Source: Sporosarcina globispora (GTDB lineage: Bacteria; Bacillota; Bacilli; Bacillales; Cytobacillaceae). From it: a stretch of DNA of 64,000 nucleotides. Both the position numbers and the translations under genes were made by a program. The notes beneath the pieces were generated by a model. It did no database searches. It was not told where the DNA came from and saw only the letters and a list, made by a program, of their open reading frames with translations. The stretch covers positions 2,480,430 through 2,544,429 of the forward strand of contig NZ_LGUF01000007.1 in the NCBI RefSeq assembly GCF_001274725.1. The letters are read 5' to 3'. Below are positions 37,530 through 45,597 of this stretch, in pieces. How positions within the stretch are numbered: position 1 is the stretch's first letter; the number at the start of each line of letters is the position of its first letter.

Positions 37530-38306
37530 ATGGAGTTAGACTTTATAATCGTAATATTCTTAATCGGATTCATAGGATCATTTATTTCAGGCATGTTAGG
37601 AATCGGCGGTTCAATCATAAAATATCCACTCCTACTGTATATTCCGTCTTCATTAGGGGTAGGTTATCTGACTGCTGCAGAGGTTGCTGGAATTTCGGCT
37701 GTACAAGTTTTCTTTGCGACGATCGGTGGAGTATGGGCTTTTCGAAAAGGCGGTTATTTGAACAAACGTTTAATTTTGATAATGGGTATTTCAATCATAA
37801 TCGGAAGCTTTATCGGTGGTTTCGGATCCTACTTTCTAAGCGATAACACAATAAATCTTGTATATGCACTATTGGCTACTATTGCAGCCATTATGATGTT
37901 CGTACCGAAAGCGGAAGTGGACGATATTCCCAATGAGAAAGTTGAATTTAACCTATTGGTTGCAATGCTAAGTGCTTTTATCGTTGGTATCGGGGCTGGC
38001 ATAGTAGGTGCTGCAGGTGCATTTATACTTGTACCAATCATGCTTGTTATTTTAAAAATACCAACGAGAGTAACAATTGCTTCATCATTAGCCATTACAT
38101 TTTTATCATCAATCGGCTCAACTTTAGGAAAAATTGTTACCGATCAAGTATTATATGGCCCAGCTGTAATCATGATTATCGCAAGCCTTATTGCTGCTCC
38201 TCTAGGCGCCAATACTGGTAAAAAAATCAATACAAAAATATTAAGGGCTTTATTGGCAATTCTTATTTTGGCTACGGCTATTAATGTTTGGATTGATATT
38301 TTTTGA
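37530..38306 (+). CDS. TauE/SafE family sulfite or sulfur-anion exporter
   Basis: A 258-residue membrane protein with about eight helices and the duplicated GxxGGSxxK/GAGGAF-like pattern of the family (GMLGIGGSIIKYPLL; GIVGAAGAFILVPIM). As last gene of the sulfide operon it probably exports sulfite or thiosulfate made by the dioxygenase-rhodanese. The ATG at 37530 is preferred over a GTG at 37521 that overlaps AGGTGAT. A strong terminator follows at 38334-38377. Confidence 0.88.
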   Translation: MELDFIIVIFLIGFIGSFISGMLGIGGSIIKYPLLLYIPSSLGVGYLTAAEVAGISAVQVFFATIGGVWAFRKGGYLNKRLILIMGISIIIGSFIGGFGSYFLSDNTINLVYALLATIAAIMMFVPKAEVDDIPNEKVEFNLLVAMLSAFIVGIGAGIVGAAGAFILVPIMLVILKIPTRVTIASSLAITFLSSIGSTLGKIVTDQVLYGPAVIMIIASLIAAPLGANTGKKINTKILRALLAILILATAINVWIDIF

Positions 38307-38333
38307 ATTCGAGTTTATTAGATAAATAAAATG

Positions 38334-38377
38334 AAAAGCTGTTACCACTAATCTTCCTTTTGTGGTAACAGCTTTTG
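38334..38377 (+). terminator. Sulfide operon terminator
   Basis: AAAAGCTGTTACCAC and GTGGTAACAGCTTTT form a 15-bp perfect stem with A/T-rich flanks. Confidence 0.92.
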
Positions 38378-38534
38378 TCATAATTTCTCATTTAATGTTG
38401 AGAAATTGGGCTTTTTATATTTACTTATAGTACAAAATAACGCTTAAAAAATGTACAAAATAACTCCTAAAGTAACAATCAAATATAAGAGTGTCTCACA
38501 AGACTTATCTCAAAAACGAGGTGGTTTTTTGCGA

Positions 38535-39078
38535 AAAATTGGGTACGTACGTGTCAGTTCGACGAGCCAGAATCCTTCCAGGCAATTTTTTCCGATGGTC
38601 AAAAACGGAGAGCTGGAACGATGAAATGGGGGTTAGTTCCGTTTTGGGCGAAGGAAGAAAAAATAGGACATTCATTGATCAATGCTCGATCAGAAAGCAT
38701 TGAAGATAAGCCAAGCTTTAAACATGCATTTAAGCGGAGAAGATGCCTTATCGCGGCTACTGGCTTCTACGAGTGGCAAAAGAATGAAGAAGGCAAACAG
38801 CCGTACCGATTCATCATGAAAGAGAGAAACCGTTACATACATGTACTATCATTACTACAACGCCTAATGCAGTTACTGAAAATGTTCATGATCGTATACC
38901 GGTTATCCAAAAGGACAGCGATTTTGAGGACTGGCTTAATCCCCGTTTTAATGACACTGAATATCTGAAGTCATTGCTTAAACCTTACCCGGCTGAAAAA
39001 ATGGATAAGTATTCGGTATCAGCCAAAGTGAATTCACCAAAAAATGAGCTGGCAGAGCTGATCTCTCCGCTCAGGTAG
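38535..39078 (+). pseudogene. Broken SRAP (YoqW/HMCES-like) gene
   Basis: Three pieces in different frames match SRAP proteins, which shield abasic sites in single-stranded DNA. Piece 1 (about 38560-38620) reads SQNPSRQFFPMVKNGELER. Piece 2 (38621-38830) reads MKWGLVPFWAKEEKIG, then INARSE and GFYEWQ. Piece 3 (38848-39078) reads NVHDRIPVI to the stop. A one-base loss near 38620 shifts the frame, about 20 residues are deleted near 38840, and the essential N-terminal MCGRF is missing. Confidence 0.85.
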
Positions 39079-39083
39079 TATAT

Positions 39084-39112
39084 AAAACGGACGCGCGATG
39101 CGTCCGTTTTTT
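39084..39112 (+). terminator. Terminator after the SRAP relic
   Basis: AAAACGGACGC and GCGTCCGTTTT form a stem with a T-run. The relic keeps its original terminator. Confidence 0.85.
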
Positions 39113-39142
39113 CAAATGAAAAGAAAGTAAACTTTTACCTTG

Positions 39143-39211
39143 AGGACTGTCTAGCTCCAGTGCCTGCCCCCTCAAGGTGGCTGGGGTGAGCAAGGTGCTG
39201 GAGCTTTTTTT
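39143..39211. repeat. CTAGCTCCAG repeat, short copy
   Basis: TGTCTAGCTCCAGTGCCTGCC and GGTGCTGGAGC flank a short core. Its left end matches the long repeat at 51930-52196. The right hairpin arm AGCTCC...GGAGCT with T-run may act as a terminator for the DinB gene side. Confidence 0.7.
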
Positions 39212-39674
39212 ATCCTCTGCTAACAAACATCGGAAGATCGGTATGGCCAATTTCCCGGACATAAACAAACAAATTCCCTTTATGATGTATTTCATGGTCC
39301 ATTGCTAGCTGGAGCAGCTGGCTTCCTGTAAGTTCCATTCCGAAAACCCTCGTCAGATCAATTTTTCTTTCCAATTCCTCACTTGTTAATGATGAAATAA
39401 CTTCAATTGTTTTCTCTGTGTAATTTTCAGCGGCTTCAGAAAGATCTGGCGCAATTTCATCGAATTTCTCGCCAAACACAGCTGGGCTTCCTTCTTTTGC
39501 TGTTTTGGCAAACATATAAAAAGAAGTAAGCATGTGAGTAACAAGCTTGCCGGCCGGCATGCTTGTTTCAGTTGGTTTGAATTCATAGTTTTTTTCATCA
39601 ATCTTCTTGATCAGCTCATTGGTCACCTTTCTATGCGATAAAAAATAGCTTAGATATTTTTGCGCTCTTTCCAT
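39210..39674 (-). CDS. DinB family protein
   Basis: A 154-residue four-helix DinB/YfiT-like protein. A metal triad is suggested by an early His (LVTHMLTSF) and the C-terminal DHEIHHKGNL. Such proteins are putative metal-dependent thiol transferases (bacillithiol) in Bacilli. AGGAGG lies upstream of the ATG. It ends at the edge of the CTAGCTCCAG repeat. Confidence 0.82.
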   Translation of the reverse strand: MERAQKYLSYFLSHRKVTNELIKKIDEKNYEFKPTETSMPAGKLVTHMLTSFYMFAKTAKEGSPAVFGEKFDEIAPDLSEAAENYTEKTIEVISSLTSEELERKIDLTRVFGMELTGSQLLQLAMDHEIHHKGNLFVYVREIGHTDLPMFVSRG

Positions 39675-39861
39675 ATAAAAAACCTCCTAAAAAGATAATC
39701 AGATTAACAATTCCACTTAACCTCCTTAAATTCCTTTATATTTCAAAATATGTTTTGGACTGGCAGGGATTTTGCGAAAATAGTGGAATTATTTAACAGG
39801 GGAAGATTTGGAAGAATCTCTATAATACAGACATATCGTTCATAAGGGGGGAGATTCAAAC

Positions 39862-41985
39862 ATGGGGAAAAAGAAGAAAAAGAAAAGCCATGTGCCTTTT
39901 AGGGTCAATTTATTATTTTTGGCTGTTTTTGTTTTATTTTCAGTCCTAATATTAAGACTCGGTGTCGTCCAGATTGTAAATGGGGAGACATACAAAAAAG
40001 AAGTTGATAGGACGGAAGATATCATCGTATCAAACCCGGTTCCAAGGGGAAGGATGCTTGACCGAAACCATCAGGTAATCGTGGATAATATCCCAAAGAG
40101 TGCGATTACGTATACCAACCGGAATGCCAAACAGAAAGAAATGCTTCAGGTGGCAGAGCGGCTGTCTGTTCTGATTGATAAAAAGACGGATAAAGTGACA
40201 GAACGCGATAAGAAGGATCATTGGATCTTAAAAAATCCGGAAGCTGCCCGGGAAAAAATAACAGATAAGGAATGGGAGCTCTTTAAAGAAAAAAAGCTGG
40301 ATGATAAGCAAATTTATGAGATGCAGCTAAAAAGAATCACAGAAGAAGACCTGAAGCAGCTGAGCGAGCAAGACTTAGAAGTGCTGGGGATCTTTCGGGA
40401 ATTTACTAGCGGCTATGCGATGACGCCGCAAATAGTCAAAAATGAAGGGGTAACACGTGAAGAATATGCAGCAGTAAGTGAGAATCTTCAATATCTTCCA
40501 GGTGTCAATACAACCACTGACTGGGATCGGACTTATGCTTTTGACAGTACGCTCCAGACTGTCCTGGGGAAGGTTACGGATACAAACGAAGGGCTGCCGC
40601 AGGAAAGGCTGGATTATTTTCTGGCCAGAGACTACAGCAGAAATGAACGTGTTGGAAAGAGCTATCTTGAAATGCAATATGAGGATGTTCTGCATGGCCA
40701 AAAATCAAAGGAAAAGCTTATTACGAAAAAAGGGGATATCCTCGGAAGTGAACTGGTTTCTGAAGGTCAAAGAGGCAAGGATCTTGTCCTGACGATTGAT
40801 ATGGATCTTCAGAAGGCTGTGGAAAAAGTATTGGAAGAGGAAATTTGGGCTGCCAAAAGGACCCGGGGAACTTATTTAATGGATCGTGCGTTTGTGGTGC
40901 TAATGAATCCGCATACTGGTGAGGTCCTGACTATGGCGGGGAAAATGATCGGCGAAGATGATAATGGCAAAACGGTTCTGCAGGATTATGCGCTGGGCAC
41001 GATTGCATCATCTTATAATGTGGGTTCCTCCGTAAAAGGGGCGACTGTTCTAACAGGCTATAAAACTGGTGCGATTACACCAGGGACGTCCTTTTTAGAT
41101 GCACCGATGAAAATTGCAGGAACTCCTCAGGTGAAAAAATCCTGGTTTAACTTTCAGGCAATCATGAACGAAACTAGGGCATTGCGTATATCCTCAAACG
41201 TTTATATGTTCAAAACAGCAATTGAAATTGCGGATGCACGGTATGCTTATGATCAGCCTCTCGGATTTAAAAATCCTAATGCATTTGAAGATATGAGAGG
41301 ATCTTTCGGCCAATTCGGCCTCGGCGTCAGAACTGGAATCGATTTGCCGAATGAGGCAATAGGCTATGAGGGACCGCTCCGTTTGCCAGGATTTCTATTA
41401 GACCTTGCAATCGGTCAGTATGATACGTATACTCCGATGCAAATGGCACAATATATATCAACGATTGCAAATGGCGGCTACCGTATCCAGCCGCGCCTTG
41501 TAAAAGAAATCCGTGAGCCAGCCACGGAGCAGGAGGAACTTGGCCCGATCTGGAAAGATATCCAGCCAACTGTCTTAAATACGATAGATGTAAGTGATAG
41601 AGAGCTAAACACTGTCAAAGAAGGGTTAAGACAGGTGATGCAGCATCCTGAAGGGACTGCCTATAGAAGGTTCGCAGATGCACCATATTCACCAGCTGGA
41701 AAAACAGGTACAGCCGAAGCATTTTATGACGGCCCTCTCAAAAAAAAGGGAGACCAATTAATAGATGTTATGAACTTGAGTCTTGTTGCCTATGCACCTC
41801 ATAATAAGCCTGAAATCGCAATGTCCGTCATCGTTCCATGGGCATACCAGGGAAGAAGCGGACATACAGCCAATTATGAAATTGGCAGAAGAGTATTAGA
41901 TACCTATTTTGAGCTGAAAAAGAAGGGAATGTCCGGAGAAGAACAGGAACAGTCAGCAGAAGAAGCCGAAACAGAAGAATCCTAA
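39862..41985 (+). CDS. pbpA: Class B penicillin-binding protein, PbpA/PbpH-like transpeptidase
   Basis: A 707-residue cell-wall transpeptidase. A basic cytoplasmic start (KKKKKK) and one membrane anchor (about 14-35) precede the dimerisation domain and the transpeptidase domain, with SxxK at Ser389-Lys392, SSN, and KTGT near residue 615. Length and domains match B. subtilis PBP2A/PbpH, which elongate the side wall. GGGGGGAG lies before the ATG. pbpA versus pbpH cannot be decided here. Confidence 0.9.
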   Translation: MGKKKKKKSHVPFRVNLLFLAVFVLFSVLILRLGVVQIVNGETYKKEVDRTEDIIVSNPVPRGRMLDRNHQVIVDNIPKSAITYTNRNAKQKEMLQVAERLSVLIDKKTDKVTERDKKDHWILKNPEAAREKITDKEWELFKEKKLDDKQIYEMQLKRITEEDLKQLSEQDLEVLGIFREFTSGYAMTPQIVKNEGVTREEYAAVSENLQYLPGVNTTTDWDRTYAFDSTLQTVLGKVTDTNEGLPQERLDYFLARDYSRNERVGKSYLEMQYEDVLHGQKSKEKLITKKGDILGSELVSEGQRGKDLVLTIDMDLQKAVEKVLEEEIWAAKRTRGTYLMDRAFVVLMNPHTGEVLTMAGKMIGEDDNGKTVLQDYALGTIASSYNVGSSVKGATVLTGYKTGAITPGTSFLDAPMKIAGTPQVKKSWFNFQAIMNETRALRISSNVYMFKTAIEIADARYAYDQPLGFKNPNAFEDMRGSFGQFGLGVRTGIDLPNEAIGYEGPLRLPGFLLDLAIGQYDTYTPMQMAQYISTIANGGYRIQPRLVKEIREPATEQEELGPIWKDIQPTVLNTIDVSDRELNTVKEGLRQVMQHPEGTAYRRFADAPYSPAGKTGTAEAFYDGPLKKKGDQLIDVMNLSLVAYAPHNKPEIAMSVIVPWAYQGRSGHTANYEIGRRVLDTYFELKKKGMSGEEQEQSAEEAETEES

Positions 41986-42021
41986 TTAAAGCATGGATTT
42001 TTACAGCTTAAAACGGCTAGA

Positions 42022-42052
42022 CAAAAGCCTTTCCTTATTGGGAATGGCTTTT
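42022..42052. terminator. Bidirectional terminator
   Basis: AAAAGCCTTTCC and GGAATGGCTTTT pair between pbpA and the convergent small gene, whose stop lies inside it. Confidence 0.8.
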
Positions 42053-42214
42053 CTTATACCTAAATTTATTTTTTAAATGATTCAGTTTGTCTTTAATTAA
42101 AATCGGCTTGTCACTTTTTCCGAAGACTTTACGGTTAACCAGAAACTGAATCGTTTCTTCCAGAATAGCGAGGATTATAATAGGGATTGAGATTACCAGA
42201 ATCCAAAACCACAT
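42035..42214 (-). CDS. Small membrane protein, 59 residues
   Basis: A frame beginning MWFWILVISIPIIILAIL has one N-terminal membrane helix (2-20) and a basic tail. AAAGGAG lies about 9 bases upstream of the ATG. The stop sits in the shared terminator. Family unknown. Confidence 0.6.
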   Translation of the reverse strand: MWFWILVISIPIIILAILEETIQFLVNRKVFGKSDKPILIKDKLNHLKNKFRYKKSHSQ

Positions 42215-42453
42215 ACCTCTGCTCCTTTCCTTTGATTGGCTTACAATTTATTTATATTCAGGAATGAAAAAGGGATGATTAAAGAGGAAAAATAAACCAT
42301 GGTTAACTGCCTGATTAACAAATTAAACTCCTGTTTTCTAGTTACTATCCTTAATAACCTATTATTGCTGAAATAAACTTCTTCTTTTTTAAAGGTTCTG
42401 CATAGTTTAATGAAAAGGCAATCGGGAAAATAAGTTAAAAAGGAGGTCCTGAC

Positions 42454-42735
42454 ATGAAAACTATTAATGTAGAGCTTCAGTATGATGATCAGGAAATGAA
42501 AAATGATCAGACTAAAGTATTCGATCAATTGAAGAAACGGCTGGAAGGAACAGGATTTCAAGTGGTAACCATTATGGAAAATGATCAATATCTAAAGGAG
42601 CATTCCGGCCTTCCTAATCAAAAGAAAAACAAAGTGCTGCCATCTCAGCCTGAAGGAGTAGAACCAGATGTGAATTCTAGCGGCGCTGGCGGCATGGTCT
42701 CACCTGATTCCAGTGAAAGTAAATACTCTGAGTAA
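42454..42735 (+). CDS. Hypothetical protein, 93 residues
   Basis: A hydrophilic protein starting MKTINVELQYDDQEMKND. An N-terminal half of alternating pattern is followed by a Gly/Ser/Pro-rich, probably disordered tail. AAAAAGGAGG 8 bases upstream and a clean terminator (42744-42776) support it. Not recognised. Confidence 0.75.
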   Translation: MKTINVELQYDDQEMKNDQTKVFDQLKKRLEGTGFQVVTIMENDQYLKEHSGLPNQKKNKVLPSQPEGVEPDVNSSGAGGMVSPDSSESKYSE

Positions 42736-42743
42736 CTTATAGA

Positions 42744-42776
42744 GCCTTAGTCGTATTTCAGACTAAGGTTTTTTTA
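42744..42776 (+). terminator. Terminator
   Basis: CCTTAGTC and GACTAAGG pair, followed by seven T. Confidence 0.88.
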
Positions 42777-42847
42777 TTATTAAAAGGAATTAATACTTTT
42801 GGATAGAATTTACAAATAGAGAGAGTTTGTTTGGAGGAGGGAAATTT

Positions 42848-43267
42848 ATGAGTCAAAAGCTCTTAAGGGTAGGAACAGTTTACATACCTGTCAGAAATGG
42901 AATCGAATCATTAAAATGGTACACAGAAAAGCTTGGAGCAGTTGAAAGTTATAGAGATGAAAAAGGAAAAATGGGCATTATCAATATGGCAAATCAAAGC
43001 TTTTTCCTTTTGGAAGCTCCTGAAAAGGAGAGTCTTAATTTTAGAGATTCCAGCGGAAAATTGCGATTTTGTTTAACTTTTGAAGTAGATGGCTTAGACG
43101 AACTCGAAAGCTTGCATGGGGAACTACTTGAGAAGGGTGTAGATGCAGGAGCTATCGAAAATCGAGGACATCCCGGCCGGAACTTTGTATTTTCTGATCC
43201 GGATGGAAACCAATTTGATGTATGGAGCGAACTGAGTCCAAGCTTTAAACAAATGATGAAAATGTAG
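42848..43267 (+). CDS. VOC (glyoxalase-fold) protein
   Basis: A 139-residue vicinal-oxygen-chelate protein. It shows an N-terminal VPxxxxSLKWYxxKLG-type block (YIPVRNGIESLKWYTEKLG) and the C-terminal FSDPDGNQFDVW. The ATG at 42848 has GGAGGAGGG upstream. Small members act as dioxygenases, isomerases or resistance proteins; the substrate is unknown. Confidence 0.85.
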   Translation: MSQKLLRVGTVYIPVRNGIESLKWYTEKLGAVESYRDEKGKMGIINMANQSFFLLEAPEKESLNFRDSSGKLRFCLTFEVDGLDELESLHGELLEKGVDAGAIENRGHPGRNFVFSDPDGNQFDVWSELSPSFKQMMKM

Positions 43268-43358
43268 CGATAGTAAATATTTTCTGCAGCCAAGATATAA
43301 GGTTAAACTCTATCTTTTTGTGGTAAACACAGTATAAAAGATAGAGGAGATGAGAACC

Positions 43359-43673
43359 ATGGACCAAACTAAAAAAACTTATTATATAGATATTGAAAAT
43401 GCGCAGATTTATTCAGAACCGGTAGAAGCTGCCGACTGGCAATTTAAAATTTTTGCCACAGACGAAGAATTAGCTCAGATAAATGAATACATTAATGAGA
43501 ATTATGATGCAGATCTTAAAACATTTGCCCGTGCCCATGTGCCTTTCCTGGAGTACCACAAAGAATCAAAAAATGATGAATACGATGAAACGATGACTGG
43601 CATATATAGAATGATTTATGATCTGGGCGACGAGGAAGCCCGCAGACATATAGAAGGGATGGGAATATTATAA
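43359..43673 (+). CDS. Hypothetical protein, 104 residues
   Basis: An acidic protein (MDQTKKTYYIDIENAQIYSE and on) with a DEELAQINEYI helix and a C-terminal YDLGDEEARRHIE segment, a pattern I associate with conserved Bacillus proteins of unknown function. AGAGGAG precedes the ATG. Its 3' end overlaps, on the other strand, the readthrough tail of the next locus. Confidence 0.7.
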   Translation: MDQTKKTYYIDIENAQIYSEPVEAADWQFKIFATDEELAQINEYINENYDADLKTFARAHVPFLEYHKESKNDEYDETMTGIYRMIYDLGDEEARRHIEGMGIL

Positions 43674-43923
43674 GCGGTAAGATCAAGCTGTTTTTTATAG
43701 ACTGGCTGCTTAAAAAAATATAATGAAATAAAAAAGAACCGTCTATTCTGTTTTCATCAGAATGACGGTTCTTATATTTGTTTCTGTATAAATGATCTTT
43801 TTTGGTTTTTGTTTTCCTTGAACGCATATCTATAAGCGCGAATGGGCTTCGATTGCCTTCAGGGTTCCTTTTCCCTTCACGTATTGCTTTGTCCCTTACC
43901 TTCTTCGCAGCTGATTTAGCCAT
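43516..43923 (-). CDS. YqkK-like small basic protein with readthrough tail
   Basis: From the ATG at 43923 (site AAAGGAG, 8 bases) the frame reads MAKSAAKKVRDKAIREGKRN, then a basic RKTKTKKDHLYRNKYK region. The basic part resembles B. subtilis YqkK, about 70 residues. The frame does not stop there. It passes through the terminator hairpin at 43734-43772 and adds about 70 unrelated residues over the opposite gene. A small indel near 43740-43750 has probably removed the original stop. Confidence 0.55.
   Translation of the reverse strand: MAKSAAKKVRDKAIREGKRNPEGNRSPFALIDMRSRKTKTKKDHLYRNKYKNRHSDENRIDGSFLFHYIFLSSQSIKNSLILPLIIFPSLLYVCGLPRRPDHKSFYICQSSFHRIHHFLILCGTPGKAHGHGQMF
43734..43772. terminator. 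Bidirectional terminator
   Basis: AAGAACCGTC and GACGGTTCTT, with inner ATTCTG/CAGAAT pairing, form a long stem between convergent genes. Confidence 0.9.
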
Positions 43924-43924
43924 A

Positions 43925-44224
43925 TTACCAACTCCTTTTGATGATTGTACCATAAAGATTACAGAGCAGAGAACAGCATAATTGGGTTTGAAGGTAAATT
44001 CCTCCCATTTGGTTAAAAATCCAGTCATGGCACTTGCAGTGCTGTCCATAAACCTCGTCACCATTCCGCCGCTCCCTGAAAACCAAACCGTTAATGCTGT
44101 ATAAACCACTCCTGAAAAAAACATGATTTCTATGAACCGGATTGATAAGGAACGTGAAACGAATCAGAGTGATCAGAGTTTCCGCAGCTAATGTTATGAA
44201 CAATATAAAGATATTTTTTTTCAT
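43925..44224 (-). pseudogene. Frameshifted small membrane protein
   Basis: The frame from ATG 44224 (site GGGAGG) gives a membrane helix (MKKNIFILFITLAAETLI and on) and then becomes non-hydrophobic. In the next frame, from 44124, the sequence turns membrane-like again (MFFSGVVYTALTVWFSGSG, later NYAVLCSVIFMVQSS). The switch falls at a run of seven A on the plus strand (44115-44121). One indel there would join them into about 100 residues. Slippage, real decay or a sequencing error are all possible. Confidence 0.55.
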
Positions 44225-44239
44225 AATACCGCCTCCCAA

Positions 44240-44514
44240 TAAAATACGGATGTTTCTGGAAAAAGTTTCAATTATTTTGAAAAGACATTTAAAAGGTTTT
44301 TTTATCTGCCTGTATTTAAGTTTTTTCTTTTAATACCGGGATTTTTTCATTCTACAGTAAGCGGGTGCATGCCTGAAGCAATTAAGACATTTTTTCTTTT
44401 TGCAAAGATAGGGGAATTCCCCCCCTCTAATGGGGAAGTTCCCCGATGTTGAAAAACTCCTCCGGATTTTACAATAAGGTTAAGGTAATTGTTTGTGAAT
44501 GAGGAGGAGTTAAT
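44240..44514 (+). promoter_or_regulatory. Nitrate operon promoter region with two G/C palindromes
   Basis: GGGGAATTCCCC (44411-44422) and GGGGAAGTTCCCC (44432-44444) are palindromes with centres about 21.5 bp apart, two helical turns. A weak TTGAAA (44450-44455) and TACAAT near 44471 follow, so the palindromes would lie at about -45 and -67, where a response-regulator activator could bind. The encoded NreC-like regulator is the natural candidate. The rest is AT-rich. Confidence 0.5.
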
Positions 44515-45597
44515 ATGCAGGCAAAAGCTGCAGTCAATCAAAAATCAGGAAACATCTTAAACAATGCGTTTGCATCTCATTTTGCCAAGTCGATGTTTTT
44601 ATCTGTTACAGCATTAGCTATTCTTTCTTTTATCGGTACTAGAATGTTTACACATGTTGATTTAAACCTGTATGGATATATGGTCGGAACGATTGTGTTT
44701 ATTGGAGGGTTCTTCTACAGATTTATTGCCTGGGGCGAAAGGCCGCCAACAAAGCTCATTTTGAAAAAAGGCTTGAAACTGCTGTTTAGAAAGTCAACGC
44801 CAAAAACATCTGTTGAGCATCTTGCAACTTACAATTTTATCTGGAATAGGGGAATTTACCGATGGACTCAGCACGTGCTGATCGGCTGGGGCTGTATCTT
44901 ATCCTGCTTCGTTACTTTCCCTCTCGTTTTCGGCTGGATGTATTTTACGATGGATGACAATGGCTACTACAACATTATTGCAATGGGCATGAAGGTAATG
45001 ACTGTCCCGGCGGATGGCATCATTGCCAACCTTTCTTATAACGCGCTGAATATTACAGCAGTAATGGTGATCGCTGGCGTTTGCATGGCGCTGTACCGCC
45101 GCCTGAAAAACATGCAGGCAAGAGCAGAGCAGAAATTCCTATATGATTTCATGCCTCTGTATATGCTGCTTCTAGTTAGCATCACCGGATTGGCTTTAAC
45201 CTTTATGAATATCTTTCTACACGGTGCCGGACAGCCGGCAATGTCTCTGATCCATCAGTGGTCAGTCATTATTACACTGATTTACCTGCCATTTGGAAAG
45301 CTTGCACATATTCCTTTCCGCCCAATGAGTATTTTGGCAAGAAACTACAGAGAACATTATGCCGAACAAGGCATGAAGGAATGCAAGGTTTGCGGAGATC
45401 AGTTTGTTTCAGCAGAACAATCAAAAGATGTCGTCGATGTACTCTGCGTAAACGATATTGAATTTAAAGCAAAGGAAGGACATCATCTTGCAGAAATGTG
45501 CCTCCCTTGCAGAAGAAAATACCGGATTGCACAATTCTCCGGATTCCCTACTCATGAAGTGAAGGTCAAGGAGGCAAACCAGAATGCAAAGGGATAA
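44515..45597 (+). CDS. Cytochrome-b-like membrane anchor with C-terminal CxxC domain
   Basis: A 360-residue protein with about six helices. His residues in TQHVLIGWG, LIHQW and GKLAHI are candidate heme ligands, as in NarI/DsrM-type quinol-oxidising subunits. The last 75 residues form a cytoplasmic-looking domain with CKVC (Cys290/293), Cys311 and CLPC (Cys329/332), which could hold Zn or an Fe-S cluster. First gene of the operon; GAGGAGG lies 8 bases upstream. It overlaps the catalytic subunit gene by 14 bases. Confidence 0.7.
   Translation: MQAKAAVNQKSGNILNNAFASHFAKSMFLSVTALAILSFIGTRMFTHVDLNLYGYMVGTIVFIGGFFYRFIAWGERPPTKLILKKGLKLLFRKSTPKTSVEHLATYNFIWNRGIYRWTQHVLIGWGCILSCFVTFPLVFGWMYFTMDDNGYYNIIAMGMKVMTVPADGIIANLSYNALNITAVMVIAGVCMALYRRLKNMQARAEQKFLYDFMPLYMLLLVSITGLALTFMNIFLHGAGQPAMSLIHQWSVIITLIYLPFGKLAHIPFRPMSILARNYREHYAEQGMKECKVCGDQFVSAEQSKDVVDVLCVNDIEFKAKEGHHLAEMCLPCRRKYRIAQFSGFPTHEVKVKEANQNAKG

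Noticed and set aside
43516..44124. A single 202-residue fusion protein on the minus strand.
   Set aside because: The internal ATG at 43923 has its own strong ribosome site and begins a YqkK-like protein. The upstream part is better read as the second half of a frameshifted membrane protein.
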